From Chamaecrista fasciculata (taxonomy: Eukaryota; Streptophyta; Magnoliopsida; Fabales; Fabaceae): a DNA stretch of 64,000 nucleotides. The notes under the pieces were generated by a model. That model was not told the DNA's origin, did no database searches, and worked only from the letters and a program-made list of their open reading frames with translations. Positions 37,742 through 49,644 of this stretch are shown piece after piece; the first letter of the stretch is position 1; each line of letters begins with the position of its first letter. Location of the stretch: the NCBI GenBank assembly GCA_003254925.1, contig QANZ01042729.1, forward strand, positions 62,001 through 126,000, read 5' to 3'. The translations under genes and the position numbers were made by a program.

Positions 37742-38406
37742 GGTTTATTTATATAAATAATATATAAAAAAAAAAGTATTTAGATTTTTAGGACAAAAAA
37801 AAACTATTTAGATTTTTGGGACACTCGGATATGGTCCGAGTGTCCCAATACAAGTGGCACAATCACCCGGTGCCACGTGGCACTAAGTGGAATTTTATTT
37901 TAAAACTTTTTTTATTTTTTTGGGACACTCGGATCCCAAAAAAATTTAAACCGACCAATCACGCGGTGCCACGTGGCACCGCATGATTGGTGCAGTTTAA
38001 ATATTTTTTTGTGGAGGATGAGGCCAATATAATGGGGGTGGTTTGGGTAAATGGGTTGAGGTTTAGTGAGAGAAATGTGAGATTGAAAGAGTGAAAAAAA
38101 AATATAAGAGAGTTAAGTATATGTAAGTATTGTTAATTTTAGTATTGTTAATTTTTTTTTTGAAAATTATACTTTAAAAATAATTTAAGAGTTAAGTATA
38201 TAATTTTAAATAATGTTGGTTGATATTAGACAAATTATTTACAAAAATCACAAACATCAACAAATTAAAATATCAACCAACATTATTTAACAAAATGTAC
38301 TCTTTATTTTAAAAATTATATACTCACCTCTTGATCTTNAATAGTTTTTTTTTGTCCTAAAAATCTAAATACTTTTTTTTTTATATATTATTTATATAAA
38401 TAAACC
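37742..38406. mobile_element. Foldback MULE-type element, 665 bp, exact 9-bp target duplication
   Basis: Near-perfect inverted ends of about 65 bp begin GGTTTATTTATATAAATAAT at the left and mirror this at the right. GAAAAATAT flanks both sides exactly (37733-37741 and 38407-38415). Inside are further palindromes: 'ggacactcgg' with 'ccgagtgtcc', 'ggtgccacgtggcacc', and 'aataatgttggttgatatt' with its inverse at about 38268-38288. One N at 38339. Non-coding. Confidence 0.92.
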
Positions 38407-38415
38407 GAAAAATAT

Positions 38416-39519
38416 TTGTTTTACTTGTAGAAAACCTCTGACTTTAACGTTATATATCGGGTGCATTTCAACCTAATTGACCTTATTTTTTTTGCCAAAC
38501 TCATAATAGCGAAGAGGAGATTGTTTCTTTATTTTTAATTTTTTCAAATACATATTATCTATCCAACTTGTAAGAGATTGATATTTGATCAGGTTCTTTC
38601 TACATAGAGATAAGTTCAAAAGTGTGAATACTTTTATAATGAAACTTCAACATCTAAATTAATTTTAGGTTAAAGTATAATTTTGATTTTTTTTATTTTT
38701 TGGTCAAATTATAAATTAATTTTTTTTCTTTTACAATTGTAATTACATATTTTTATAAAAAATTTCATTGTTAATCTTATCTTAAATTTTATCTATCTCA
38801 ATGACGTAATCAAATGAGATGAATATATTTATTATTCAGTATCAATAAGGCAATGACAAATAAATATCTCAACACCTTAATTTCGTTAGAATATTGATTG
38901 ATAGTACAAATTTAGTAACTGAAAAATTCTGATCTTGACATTGATGAGAATTAAACAATCTTCCAGCTCAGCTTGTCTGATAAAATCGGATCCCAAAGGA
39001 ATAAAGTGTATGAAAATAATAACAAAAAAGAAGTGCTTTTTAAGATAAAGTTTTGTGGACACTATAAAAATATGGTTTAAAGTAAAAGCATTCATTACTT
39101 TTATCCACTTTGACCAGACAAATGAAGGCAGCTTATTTAAAGTAAAAATATGGTTTCTTAAAATTAGGTGTTGTAAAACAGAGTTTAGATTAACTTTCCG
39201 TATGAAATAATAAATAAATATTTATTAATAATAATACTATTATATTGTAAGAAATAAACTATTTTTTCTTTGTAAAATTATTTGGAAGTTTGTGGACTCA
39301 AGTGTTGGAGATAAGTTAGAGGAATCAGTAATTATTAGATCCTACACTAAAGTTGACATTGATTGGTTAGCTTTCACATATAGCTTACTTTTCGCCTCCA
39401 ATTTTGAATATCCGACATTCCACTCCTTTCAGGAGTCCCACGAAGTCTAAGGATTCCTTTAATTTCCACCCACTGCGTGAAGAATGTTTTCACGGTCCCG
39501 TTCAACTTCTTAATAATTT
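38416..39519. other. Intergenic, AT-rich, no gene seen
   Basis: Short frames only, with no recognisable motif or conserved element. Confidence 0.5.
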
Positions 39520-39925
39520 GGCTAAGTGTATTTTGGGTCTTATAATTTTAATAAAGGTTTCAATTTGGTTCTATAACTTTTTTTTGTTGTAATTTTAGTT
39601 CCATAATTTCTAAAAATATCTCATCGTTGGTTCCAAGTTGATTTCTATCTATTTTCTGCCGTTATAGATGATTTAACATACTGAGTTGAATGATGACGTG
39701 GCAAATATGAGTGAAGTGGATTTAACAGCAGATAATGGATATAAATTAACTTGGGACTAACGGTGAGACGTTTTCAAAAGTTATGAAACCAAAATTGTAA
39801 CAAAAAAAGTTATGAGACCAAATTGAGACATTTGCTAAAATTATAAGACCAAAAATGCAACAAAAAAATTATGAGACCAAATTAAAACTTTTGTCAAATT
39901 ATAAAACAAGAAGTGTACTTTAATC
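39520..39925. mobile_element. MULE-type MITE related to 25353-25791
   Basis: Inverted ends: left GGCTAAGTGTATTTTGGGTC, right (reversed) GATTAAAGTACACTTCTTG. Repeated inner phrases of the type 'ataactttttttgttg' and 'gagaccaaatt' occur on opposite strands. No clear target duplication; boundaries are approximate. Confidence 0.65.
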
Positions 39926-40905
39926 ATGATGCATAAGCATAACGTTTTTTAATTAGTCCAATAATTCGGCATCAAAGCTTGTATATATTATAAGAAAAAT
40001 GGGGGTCCATTTCGCTTGCTTTTACTTTCTTTTTCTAATCGCACCGACTAACACAAGAACCGCACATATTTGGTCCTCTTGATGTGAGCTCATCCATCAA
40101 ACTTATTGTATATTACACCGTATATATGTGCTTTAAAAACCGCAAGAGGAGACGTGTAAGCATATATACATAATAATCCATGATTAGTCAATTGTCTTGT
40201 GGAATTATCGAGCTTACAAAAGCCCAACACGCCGAGATGTAAAGGGAGGATCGCAACCAATCATAATGATTAACAAGTCGATGGATGCATGTATGTAACA
40301 TATTTAAGTGTATGTCAATGACAAATTAAAGAGCATGGATCCCACTTTGTACATCACTACTTTGCTTTCTCATTTTTCCTCAAGTAATCAACATTTTTTT
40401 TGGTCCACTCATGAGTAATCAATCACCCTTAAAATATGGGATTTTTTTACTCAACAAAAATTAAAAGGGAAAAATTAGTTACACAAATTGCGTGTGTGTG
40501 TGTGTTTTTTTTTTTTTTTTTTTTTTTTTTTTNTGTGTTTTTTTTTTTTTTTTTTTTTTTAGTATTGGGGTGGTTTCAAGTTTGATTATAAACAAGCAAA
40601 TTAATAATGATGGACATACCAGAATCGTATTAATTTGAGACGCGCACGTGTGGAAAATAAACCCCACATGTTGAAAGAAAGTGAAGCAAAGAGCAATTTG
40701 TGTGATTTGGTCTGGAACTTTAGAGTTTTTTTTTTTTGATACACACAAAAGATCAGTTACAAAAGAAGATCAGAAAAAATAACATAAAGTTTGGGACTCG
40801 CACTACACATATTGAATTATTGATATACCTCAACAACAATATTGTGAAACTTTTTTTTTTTAAAGAACAATATTGTGAAACTAACATGTTACCATTTAAA
40901 AAAAA
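39926..40905. other. Intergenic with long T-tracts
   Basis: No gene supported. Two T-runs separated by 'ntgtgt' lie at 40507-40560 next to a GT microsatellite, and an N falls within. One clear A-tract micro-insertion (40835-40882) and one weaker candidate (40383-40422). Confidence 0.5.
40835..40882 (-). repeat. A-tract micro-insertion with 17-bp direct repeats
   Basis: AACAATATTGTGAAACT occurs at 40835-40851 and 40866-40882. The 14 nt between, on the minus strand, are CTTT followed by ten As. It is among the smallest inserts of the series. Confidence 0.8.
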
Positions 40906-41333
40906 AGGCAAATTACACTTTGGTACCCTGTGGTTTGGTCATATTTCACTTTGATACCATGTGGTTTAAAAAATGACACTTTGGTATCCTATGGTATTCT
41001 CCATTAACACTTTGGTATCTTTTGGAGCTATTTTGTAATTTTAACCATAACAAATTTTACAAAAATTATATATTGACCCCAAAATATTTTCAGAAAATTA
41101 CAAATAAGTCCCTAGATACATATTATCTAGGGGCTAAAATGAAAACTAAAAAGTTTTTGGGGTCAATATATAATTTTTATAAAATTTATTATGGTTAAAA
41201 TTACAAAATAACTCCAAAGGGTACCAAAGTGTTAATGGAGAATACCACATGGTACCAAAGTGTCATTTTTCAAACCACATGATACCAAAGTGAAATATGA
41301 CCAAACTACAAAGTATCAAATTGTAATTTACCC
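40906..41333. mobile_element. Complete MULE-MITE with the GGTACCCTGTGGTTTG-type termini
   Basis: 428 bp made almost entirely of two inverted arms of about 190 bp. The left begins AGGCAAATTACACTTTGGTA and the right, reversed, GGGTAAATTACAATTTGATA. Each arm has four imperfect 'actttggtaccct' units. The flanks are A-rich and give no convincing 9-bp duplication. Same family as 6838-7113 and related to the ends of 54706-55846. Confidence 0.88.
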
Positions 41334-41720
41334 AAAAAATGTTATGATTTAAGTTTGGACCTGGGCTTTGAGATGACTTGGGGAGGAAGCCCATGAGAAG
41401 AGGGTCATAAACTAAAAATCCCGATCTGAAAAATAACTACCAAGAACAATTTCCCTCTCGTCCTAACTGATTCGTCCCCTCACAGAATTAATCCCAACTG
41501 CTTCATAAACTTTACCGCGTCCACATCCTATTAGAAGCCGCCACGTGGAATAGTCTGAGTGGTTATGATCCCAAGACTGACGTCCTATATAAGCCTGGCT
41601 CTAACAGATCATCCTACTTTACCGATCGAGCCTTTCTTTAGTTTCATTGGGAGATCGATCAGAAATTAATACAACAAATAAGGCGCAAGAGAATTAGTAA
41701 GAAAGAGTTAGACGACGACG

Positions 41721-43316
41721 ATGACAATGACGACGACGACCGTTGCTGCTAATGGAAACACTAGTGATACTGAAGCCCCCAAGAAGACCGTAACCACCGA
41801 TTCTGCAGCTAATGGAAACACTACTGATAATACTGAAGCCCTCGACAAGAACGTCACCACCGTTGCTACGGCCAACGGAAACACTGAAATCCCTAAAACC
41901 AACACTGAAAATGTTGACACTGATACTGAAGCCCAGAAAAAGAACAGGATCCAGGTTTCCAACACTAAGAAACCGCTTTTCTTTTACGTCAATCTCGCCA
42001 AGGTATCCATATTTTGATCTGTTTCCTTGATTACGATTTCTTTTATGTATACAATGTATGAAATGCGATTGCGACATATTGAAATTGAATGGCTCTGAAG
42101 AGAGAAAAAAAAACGGCTCAAGTGTAGTGTTGTAGATTAGGAAATTAGTTTTTAAATCCGAGTTCCTTTGGGCCTTTACTTGCATATTGTTGGAAATCAT
42201 TTTTTCTCGTCTGGATTGCATTTCTTGGCTTTTGATTCAATGTTTGGAAACAACTCCTGTGTTCTTAATCTATGGGATGCAGTAACTACAAAATGTGAGA
42301 ATACGTTGTTGGCTAGACTCTGTACATTTCCCCCTTTTCCGCGTCATGTGTTTTTTCTTTCTTTTGACAATTTGTTCTGTAATTGTTGTCAGTTCTTGGA
42401 TCTGCATTTTATGTATTTTGATGTTATATAACCCCCTGAATATATAAATGTCTTCTTTAATGCAGAGATACATACAGCAGCACAATGAGGTTGAGCTTTC
42501 TGCCTTGGGAATGGGTACCTTTTTTTATCCCAATATTTTTATATATATGTTTTTCCTTTAGTTTCTCTGTGGACAAAGATGTTTTGTTTTCTTTGTTCAA
42601 TAAGCAAATTGTATTTTAGCAACCTACGGGATATAGCTACTAGCTAAGGGTTATTTATTATTCTGCAATTATGTTAAGGGCTTTTCTTTTGGCTTCTGAT
42701 AATTACTACCGGATAATTACTTATTATTAAACCTGTCTGTTGACTGTTATCATTGGCTTTCTCATCCTCATTGTTGCTAAGTCACAAATTGTATTGAGAC
42801 TAAAACTGAAAGATTAGTTTCCACATATTATTCATCTGATATAGTTCTTTTCATTAATATAACAAATGCTCGAGTATTAAAAACTAACACGTTTCTTCCT
42901 GTATAGCTATCGCCACTGTCGTCACAATTGCTGAGATTTTGAAGAACAATGGACTCGCCACTGAGAAGAGTAGGACTTTTTCTAGCTCATTGTGTGTTAT
43001 TGATGTTTGATTTGCATGATGGTTGTAGCTAACTAATCAATATAATCATGGGATGGAACAGAAGTTTTGACATCTACTATTGGCATGAAGGATGAGAGTA
43101 GAGGTCGTCTGGTGCACAAGGCTAAGGTGTGTGAGTGTGTGTGTGTTTCAAGGCTGCTGATATACATATTCTTTCACTGTATGAAGTTTAATTCGTTTTC
43201 TTGATCCTTTTCAGATTGAAATTGTGCTGGGAAAGTCTGAGAAGTTTGACAATTTGGTGGCTCCTGCAACCAAAACTGCATCCGAAACAGCTATTGCTAA
43301 TGCCAAGAAAGGGTGA
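41721..43316 (+). CDS. Alba-domain DNA/RNA-binding protein
   Basis: Five exons: 41721-42002, 42466-42514, 42907-42969, 43062-43126, 43215-43316; 186 residues. The Alba fold covers about 80-175: 'KKPLFFYVNLAKRYIQQHNE', 'VELSALGMAIATVVTIAEIL', 'KNNGLATEKKVLTSTIGM', 'GRLVHKAKIEIVLGKSEKF'. The first 75 residues are Thr/Asn/Ala-rich with three imperfect copies of an 'ANGNT...' unit, unlike the compact short-Alba form. Alba proteins bind RNA or DNA and occur in nucleus and cytoplasm; plant members have been tied to RNA stability and R-loops. The start is the first ATG of an in-frame exon about 20 nt after a GAC repeat. Confidence 0.92.
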
Positions 43317-44400
43317 AAATAGGGGAGACCTGTCAATAATGTACACCGGTTGTAGTTAATATTCTGATTCTTTTGCGCTGCTTGCGACATAGAGATATAA
43401 CTAGGGGGAGTACATATATAATTGTACCCATGACATGAGGGAGGTAAAGGGTGAAGTTACTATGATAATGACACAAGGCACTACTACTGAGTGGTCTTAC
43501 TCTAATTAGTAGAGCTCAACTTTTCCTTGTTGCAGTTTATAATATTTCTTTAATTTGCTGCCAACATTTGTTATGACATGTCTTAAAATAACTTGTCAGT
43601 ACGCCTTTACAAATAAAACTTTGTTTAAACCCCAAAACATTACACCATCTGCGTGGACTCCGCTAAGCATTCTATCAACAAATTACTCGACCTGTAAAGC
43701 TGCTGTTACATGAGTGTGACATTTTCTAAAAATCTGAGACAGTACAGTACTAAGTATACTTAAGAGAGGTCAAATACAGAATTAACTTGAGTCACTTTGA
43801 CTCCGCCCAAGAGTAACAATGATCGCCGCAATATATTCTCAACAGACACTCACTCTTTAGTGTCAGTTACACGAGGGATATGTGGCTTAGGAGCTAGGAC
43901 CACCACTCTTAATAACTTGTGTCTTCGTCCAAAATTGAACGTGATGCTCCTCAATCCTCATCCTCATCCTCGTGGTAGTGGGTTCCACTACGAGTAAGAT
44001 CAAAGACTTGTCCAAATTAAACCCCCACACTTTTTTCTTTAAAATAGCCCAGCACAATTGAATTAGCTTATCCTCGTGGACACTGGACATCATTATCACA
44101 ATTAAGGATTTTGACATCACATTTATGGATCACATCTTCCTTTTCATAAGGCTATATATCTATTCATTCGATTAGTAATACTTAAGTTTAAATTTGAAAA
44201 ATGTAAACTTTATACGGATTCTTCGATTAACGAAGTACATACTACTATTACTAATTACTACATAACATTTTTTTTTATCAGTATTTACTACATAACATAA
44301 GCATAGCTTTTTTAACTCGACAGAGATATTTTTAAAAAGAATATCGAGGGACTGTTTACCAACTGTTTACCCTTTCTCTAAAAAATTATACTTGTCTCTG
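43317..44400. other. Intergenic between Alba and FLK
   Basis: Alba 3' region, then no gene. One A-tract micro-insertion at 44255-44298. A small inverted pattern lies around 43950-43990 ('ctcatcctcatcctcgtggtagtggg'). Confidence 0.5.
44255..44298 (-). repeat. A-tract micro-insertion with 14-bp direct repeats
   Basis: TTACTACATAACAT occurs at 44255-44268 and 44285-44298. The 16 nt between, on the minus strand, are ATACTGAT plus eight As. Confidence 0.75.
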
Positions 44401-47400
44401 CGCCTGCCCGCCTTCTCTTTCCTATTCCCATTTCCCAAACCCTAGAATTTAACCTTTAATCTGCTATTCCAACTCCAAGTTTCTTTCGATTTTGATTCTT
44501 TCCGTCTCCTCTCTTTGCTGTGACTCACTCTCGTGATCCAGGTATGTTTTAACAATTGAGAGACATTTTTATATTCTGGGAGTTGTTCCCCAGTCGATTT
44601 ACTTTTCAACTTTCTAGATTATATGTTAATTATTACATCTCTCTCGGTCCGTCATGTTAACGGGGCTATTCGTTTTTGTTGTTTATCTTGGCCTAGAGCC
44701 CTAGATCAAAGAAGACAATAATTCAATTAAATTTAGCACATGATGTTTAGCGGCCCCCCAACCCTCTCGCAAAAGTAAAGGCACTCTATGTGTAATATCG
44801 ATTGCCTATGTAGTTCAGCGAAATATCCATGCTTGGAGTACATGTGATTGTCCTGTCACTTATCTCAGTCGAGTCTTAACCTTTTACTTAATATATTTTG
44901 TGTGCTTCCGTAGTGAAATCATTGAAATCCCTATGGCTGAAGTTGAACAAAACTTAAGTGAACCTGATGCTGAGCAACTAACTGAGAACTCGGAGCCTGA
45001 GCAAAGAGAGTTGCATTTTGAGGAGTCAGTTGCTGGGGCTGCTGAGAAGAAATGGCCAGGGTGGCCTGGAGAAAGTGTCTTCCGGATGTTGGTTCCTGCC
45101 CAGAAGGTTGGTGGTATAATTGGACGTAAAGGAGAGTTTATCAAAAAACTTGTAGAGGAGACTCGAGCTCGCATTAAAATTCTAGATGGTCCTCCAGGGA
45201 CTTCAGAAAGGGCTGTAAGTGTCCTTAATTTTTTCAATTGACTATCTTAAGTAAATCTATAATTTCATTTTCTCTGAGTGTTCTGCAGTGGTTAAATGCA
45301 ACACACTTTGTTCTTCATTAATTCATCCTGAAATGCTTTCAGCTTTGGTTGTGACTTGTTTAGAGATTTAGACTATGGAATCTGTTTCTTAGTGATTGGA
45401 GTTGTTGAATAATGCTCTCTGAATTTTGACAGAGTTCCTTATTGATTGTAATTCTTACAATATGTTGACATCATAGAAATGAGACACATTTCGATTCATC
45501 AAGTGTAAGTAAATCTTAAAAGAGCATTGCAGAGTGAAAATTACACTTCAATATTATTACCAAAAAAAAAAATTACACTTCAATATTGGGGATCCTGTTC
45601 TTTTGAATAATTGAAATCTATGTTTTATCCAACATTCTGTAATAGTTTATAGCAGTGTAAGAATCTAGTACATGTGCCTAACAAGAAAGTCAAGGAGGAG
45701 TATAGATAGTGCCTTTCTTTCCTTCAATAGTCTTTCATGACATTGTACCATCTCCTTGTATAATAAATAGTTAGAAGTTGTTAAAACAACCAAGAGAAAT
45801 CATGTACATCTTGTTCATGATTTAAAGCATGAATCTACACATGCTCAGCCAAAAAATAAAATCCAATAAGAAGACGAGGAAGAATATTTGGGGAAGATGA
45901 GTGATGGAAGAAAAAGGTCCATAAAATATGAATAAATTCTAACAGAAAATGAATCTGTGCAGGTTTTGTGCACCAATTTTAAGGCAACAACTCAATCATC
46001 AATTAGATCCCAATCTTGAAGAACCAAAGATCCAGATGCAGGGATCAGGATTGATCATTACAAAGTGCTGAAAAGTTTATAAAAATGTAGATATTTTGTA
46101 GCAAAGTACCACGAGGCCCTGCATTTCATCTGGTAAATTCAGAACCTGGGTGATTAATGTCTTGCTGCTGATTGCAAGCAATGAAAAGAAATATATATTT
46201 AGCTGTAACACAATAGGGAAACCATCAAATACAAGAAACTAAGTTCTTCTGATTGTCATACATGATATTCTGAGTATAGGATATAAAAGATACTAAATTC
46301 TATTAATTAATTTTATTTTCAACATATGGAGCAGCGTTATGTAATATTGATTATTTATCTTTTCATTTTGGTTTTTATTTAGCATATATTGACCATACTG
46401 AACAATCAAAAGTTACTGTCACTGCCATGTGCCTCGAGTCTTGCGTCATTTCATACATTGTTAGCCAACTAAAATTATTAATTTTTTCAAGGTAAGTAAG
46501 ACAAAATGGAAAGGAGTTCAGGCTCAGGGAAATGGTTAGACTTTTAAGTTAGTGATTGTAGAGGGCTGAGAAAGAATAATTTACTTTGCCCTGTGCCATT
46601 TTATATACATAATGATTTAATTCTCAAACAAGAGAAAATAAAAAAAAAAAGAAAAAAAGAAAGGGGGGTTTGGGGGAAGGGGATTGGGTTCTTTCTCTGA
46701 TGAGATCAGGCTGCATAAGTCACCCTTCTTATCTGACGGCCAATCTGTGCTATAAAATGATTCCATAATGAGCGATGTGTCAATACTACAGGCTCATAGA
46801 ACAAAAGTAGTTCTAAATTTCAGCTTTTAAGTACTGATGTGGACAGAATTTGGCTAACGCAGATTAAGTTGGTGAAAAAGTGGTTCAATTGAGGTCTCAA
46901 ATTTGGTGAGCATTAGAACTGTTTTGAAATTGATTTGGAATTCAATTATTCCTTCTGTAAAATATGTTGACTGTGGGGATATGGACCACATTGTATCTTA
47001 GTAGAATAGTAGTGTAAAGAGGGTTCTATTTAAAACTATTAAGTACCCTAGCAACACAAATAATTGCATGTCATGTGATAATTTTTGTATTAGTTATAAA
47101 ACTGTTCTTAATATTTTGGATACTAGTAAAATTCTGGAAATTATCATTTTAAAGGGTTGAGATGATATTAACTGTTCTATTATCATTTTCAAATTCTGGA
47201 AACAACACTGCCTGGCCGAGATCCCAGGTGGAATATTATTTCTTTGGTAATTACTAATTAGTGCAATTGTTGACTTGTTATTATAAGTTTAAAAATAACT
47301 ATTTGTTTATCTATTCTATATTGCTTATTTGTGTTGCATTTGCAACTGTGGATGCTGCAGAGCATTTTATGACAAGGATAGTCTGATGGTACTGTTTACT

Positions 47401-49644
47401 GTTCTTGATTAGGTAATGGTTTCTGCTAAAGAGGAACCTGACTCATCTCTTCCTCCTGCTGTTGATGGCTTATTAAGAGTTCATAAACGGATTATTGATG
47501 GTTTAGAAACTGATTCTTCCCATGCTCCTTTGGGTGTGGGTGGAAAGGTTTCAACAAAGCTTTTAGTAGCAGCATCACAAGCAGGAAGTTTAATTGGGAA
47601 ACAAGGAGGAACAGTTAAATCCATCCAAGACGAATCAAATTGTATCATCAGAGTTCTTGGGGCAGGTTTTAAAGGCTTACCTGTCTTATAAGATTGTTTT
47701 TTGTTTGTGCTAGTGCAATATATTTTTTTTGGGTAACCTAGTGCAATATATTTTGCTTCACCAGTAGCCTAGAATTGTATAATTCCATGCTTTTCATGCT
47801 AGTGTTTATTTTACAAATTTATCTAATCTAGTTTGGGGGCATAGGTGAGAGATTGATACTAGAGCATATTTCAACCTCTTCTGGATCATTTTACTTTCTC
47901 TAGTAGCTAAGCATTGTTTACTCCTACTGTTCTGCAGAAGACCTGCCACGTTTTGCTCTTCAAGATGATAGGGTTGTTGAAGTAGTAGGAGATCCTGCTG
48001 GGGTGCTTAAAGCAGTGGAGCTAATTGCCTCCCATCTGAGGAAGTTTCTAGTTGACCGCACTGTAATTCCAATATTTGAAAAGAATGTAAGTGTGATTGC
48101 ATCTTACATTTGTGTAGTATTTATCTCCCTTGACGGGTATGAGAAATACAACTTGTTTATTCTTTCTCCAGATGCAGATGGCAAATCATCCTGTGGAGCA
48201 TTTACCACCTCAGCAGTCATGGGGTCCACCTCTGGGTCTTCCTCCAAATGTAAGTGGAGGTCCTGGTTTTGGACCTACTCCTCAATACATGCCACCTCCA
48301 CGACAACTTGATAATTTCTATCCACCAGCAGAATTACCTCCTCCAGTGGAGAAACAGCCTCATCATGGTATATCTGCCTATGGAAGAGATGCTCAAATTG
48401 GTCATGCATCTTCAAACACCCATGCACCTTCCATGGTCACACAGGTACTGTGTTTTTGCAATTTGATTTCCATTGATCTGCAATCCCCAAAATGAAGCAT
48501 TAGACATTTTAGTTTTTAAGAGAGATGAAGGAGAGTAATGGGAGAAGATCGTGAGTAGTTTCTTGGGTTTTGCACAATTTCTGTGAGATGGAGATTAGCA
48601 CATGCAAATACTTTGGATGCGTCATCTCTCCTGGTTTGGATGTGTGCTTGTCATCTTTAATTTTTTTTTTTGGAGTGCTTGTCATCTTTATTTGTTGAGA
48701 TGGGGTAGTGCAGGCGTAATGGTTAATTAACTATAAAAGTTTGTTTTCAAATGCAAATTATGGATGCAGTCCTGGATTACTTTGTAATTTGTAGCCTATA
48801 TTGATACTTAAGATTTGACAACTGATCTGAGTGCTTGCTCTCGCTAATTGCTATAATTTATTATGTTCAAGTTTTAACTCTAAATTGTTTGACTAACTGT
48901 TTTGGCAGATCACCCAGCAAATGCAAGTACCTCTGTCTTATGCTGATGCAGTCATTGGGGCAGGTGGGGCAAGTATAAGCTACATCCGACGAATTAGTGG
49001 AGCTACTGTAGCTATACAAGAAACAAGGGGTGTTCCTGGGGAAATGACAGTTGAAATCAGTGGAGCAGCTTCTCAAGTTCAAACTGCTCAGCAATTGGTA
49101 CAGGTAATCTTGATTCTGTCCTTTTAATTTAGATTTCTTAATGATTGTCATGCTTCATATCTTGCAATTGTCTGTTAGCTTCGCCACTCGCCAGTGCTTT
49201 CTGGTAACCTATTTTGCACCAAGATGCGTATATTCTAGATTTTGCTTATTGAACATTACCTAGTCATTCTTAGCTTCATGCTTTTGGGTTTTGGAATTAA
49301 GAAAAATTTAACTCCAACTGTATAACTAGCCAAATGAATGTCATCATTTTCCATTCCTCTATGGAAAAGTTGGGAGGTGTGTCATATTATATTTGAAAAT
49401 GTCACCTTAAGTACTTTGTTGAAAATGCAATTGATTTGTAAGTCTTTCTTGACATGTGCAGAATTTCATTGCTGAAGCTGCAGCACCAGCGCAGTCACAG
49501 ACAGGTGGGTCGGCTGCAGACCTGGGCTACACTTCTTACCCAGCTCCAGTTTCAGGTTCGGCTCCTGTCTATGCATCTCCACCATCTAACCCAGGACATG
49601 CCGGAGGCTATGGCTCAGTTTATGGCGCAAACTATGGATTCTAA
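44401..49644 (+). CDS. FLK: FLK-like protein with three KH domains
   Basis: A non-coding first exon ends at 44541 (ccag|gtatg); the 5'-UTR intron ends at 44913. Coding exons: 44933-45214, 47413-47665, 47938-48086, 48172-48444, 48909-49103, 49462-49644; 444 residues. KH1 has '[20 protein letters not shown]' (GRKG 64-67). KH2 has '[20 protein letters not shown]' (GKQG 156-159). KH3 has '[20 protein letters not shown]' (GAGG 336-339). A Pro/Gly/Gln-rich linker (about 229-319) separates KH2 and KH3, and the tail is Ala/Ser/Gly/Tyr-rich. In Arabidopsis FLK represses FLC RNA and promotes flowering; the function here is inferred. Introns 1, 3 and 5 hold repeats or micro-insertions. The exon 4 acceptor has a second AG six bases downstream. 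Confidence 0.93.
45539..45587 (+). repeat. A-tract micro-insertion with 17-bp direct repeats (FLK intron)
   Basis: AATTACACTTCAATATT occurs at 45539-45555 and 45571-45587. The 15 nt between are ATTACC plus nine As. It lies in the first coding-region intron of the FLK-like gene. Confidence 0.8.
47710..47754 (-). repeat. A-tract micro-insertion with 17-bp direct repeats (FLK intron)
   Basis: CTAGTGCAATATATTTT occurs at 47710-47726 and 47738-47754. The 11 nt between, on the minus strand, are GTTACCC plus As that merge with the repeat. Confidence 0.8.
48644..48690 (-). repeat. A-tract micro-insertion with 16-bp direct repeats (FLK intron)
   Basis: GTGCTTGTCATCTTTA occurs at 48644-48659 and 48675-48690. 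The 15 nt between, on the minus strand, are TCC plus eleven As and a T. Confidence 0.8.

Noticed and set aside
40383-40422. Candidate A-tract insertion with 'agtaatcaa' repeats
   Set aside because: Only nine matching bases; kept as a weak candidate, not counted among the eleven.
42080-42125. A-run between two 'ggctc' words
   Set aside because: Five-base repeats occur by chance.
41708-42221. Long minus-strand frames opposite the Alba first exon
   Set aside because: They are antisense shadows of the repetitive Thr/Asn-rich exon; the plus-strand model splices into a full Alba fold.
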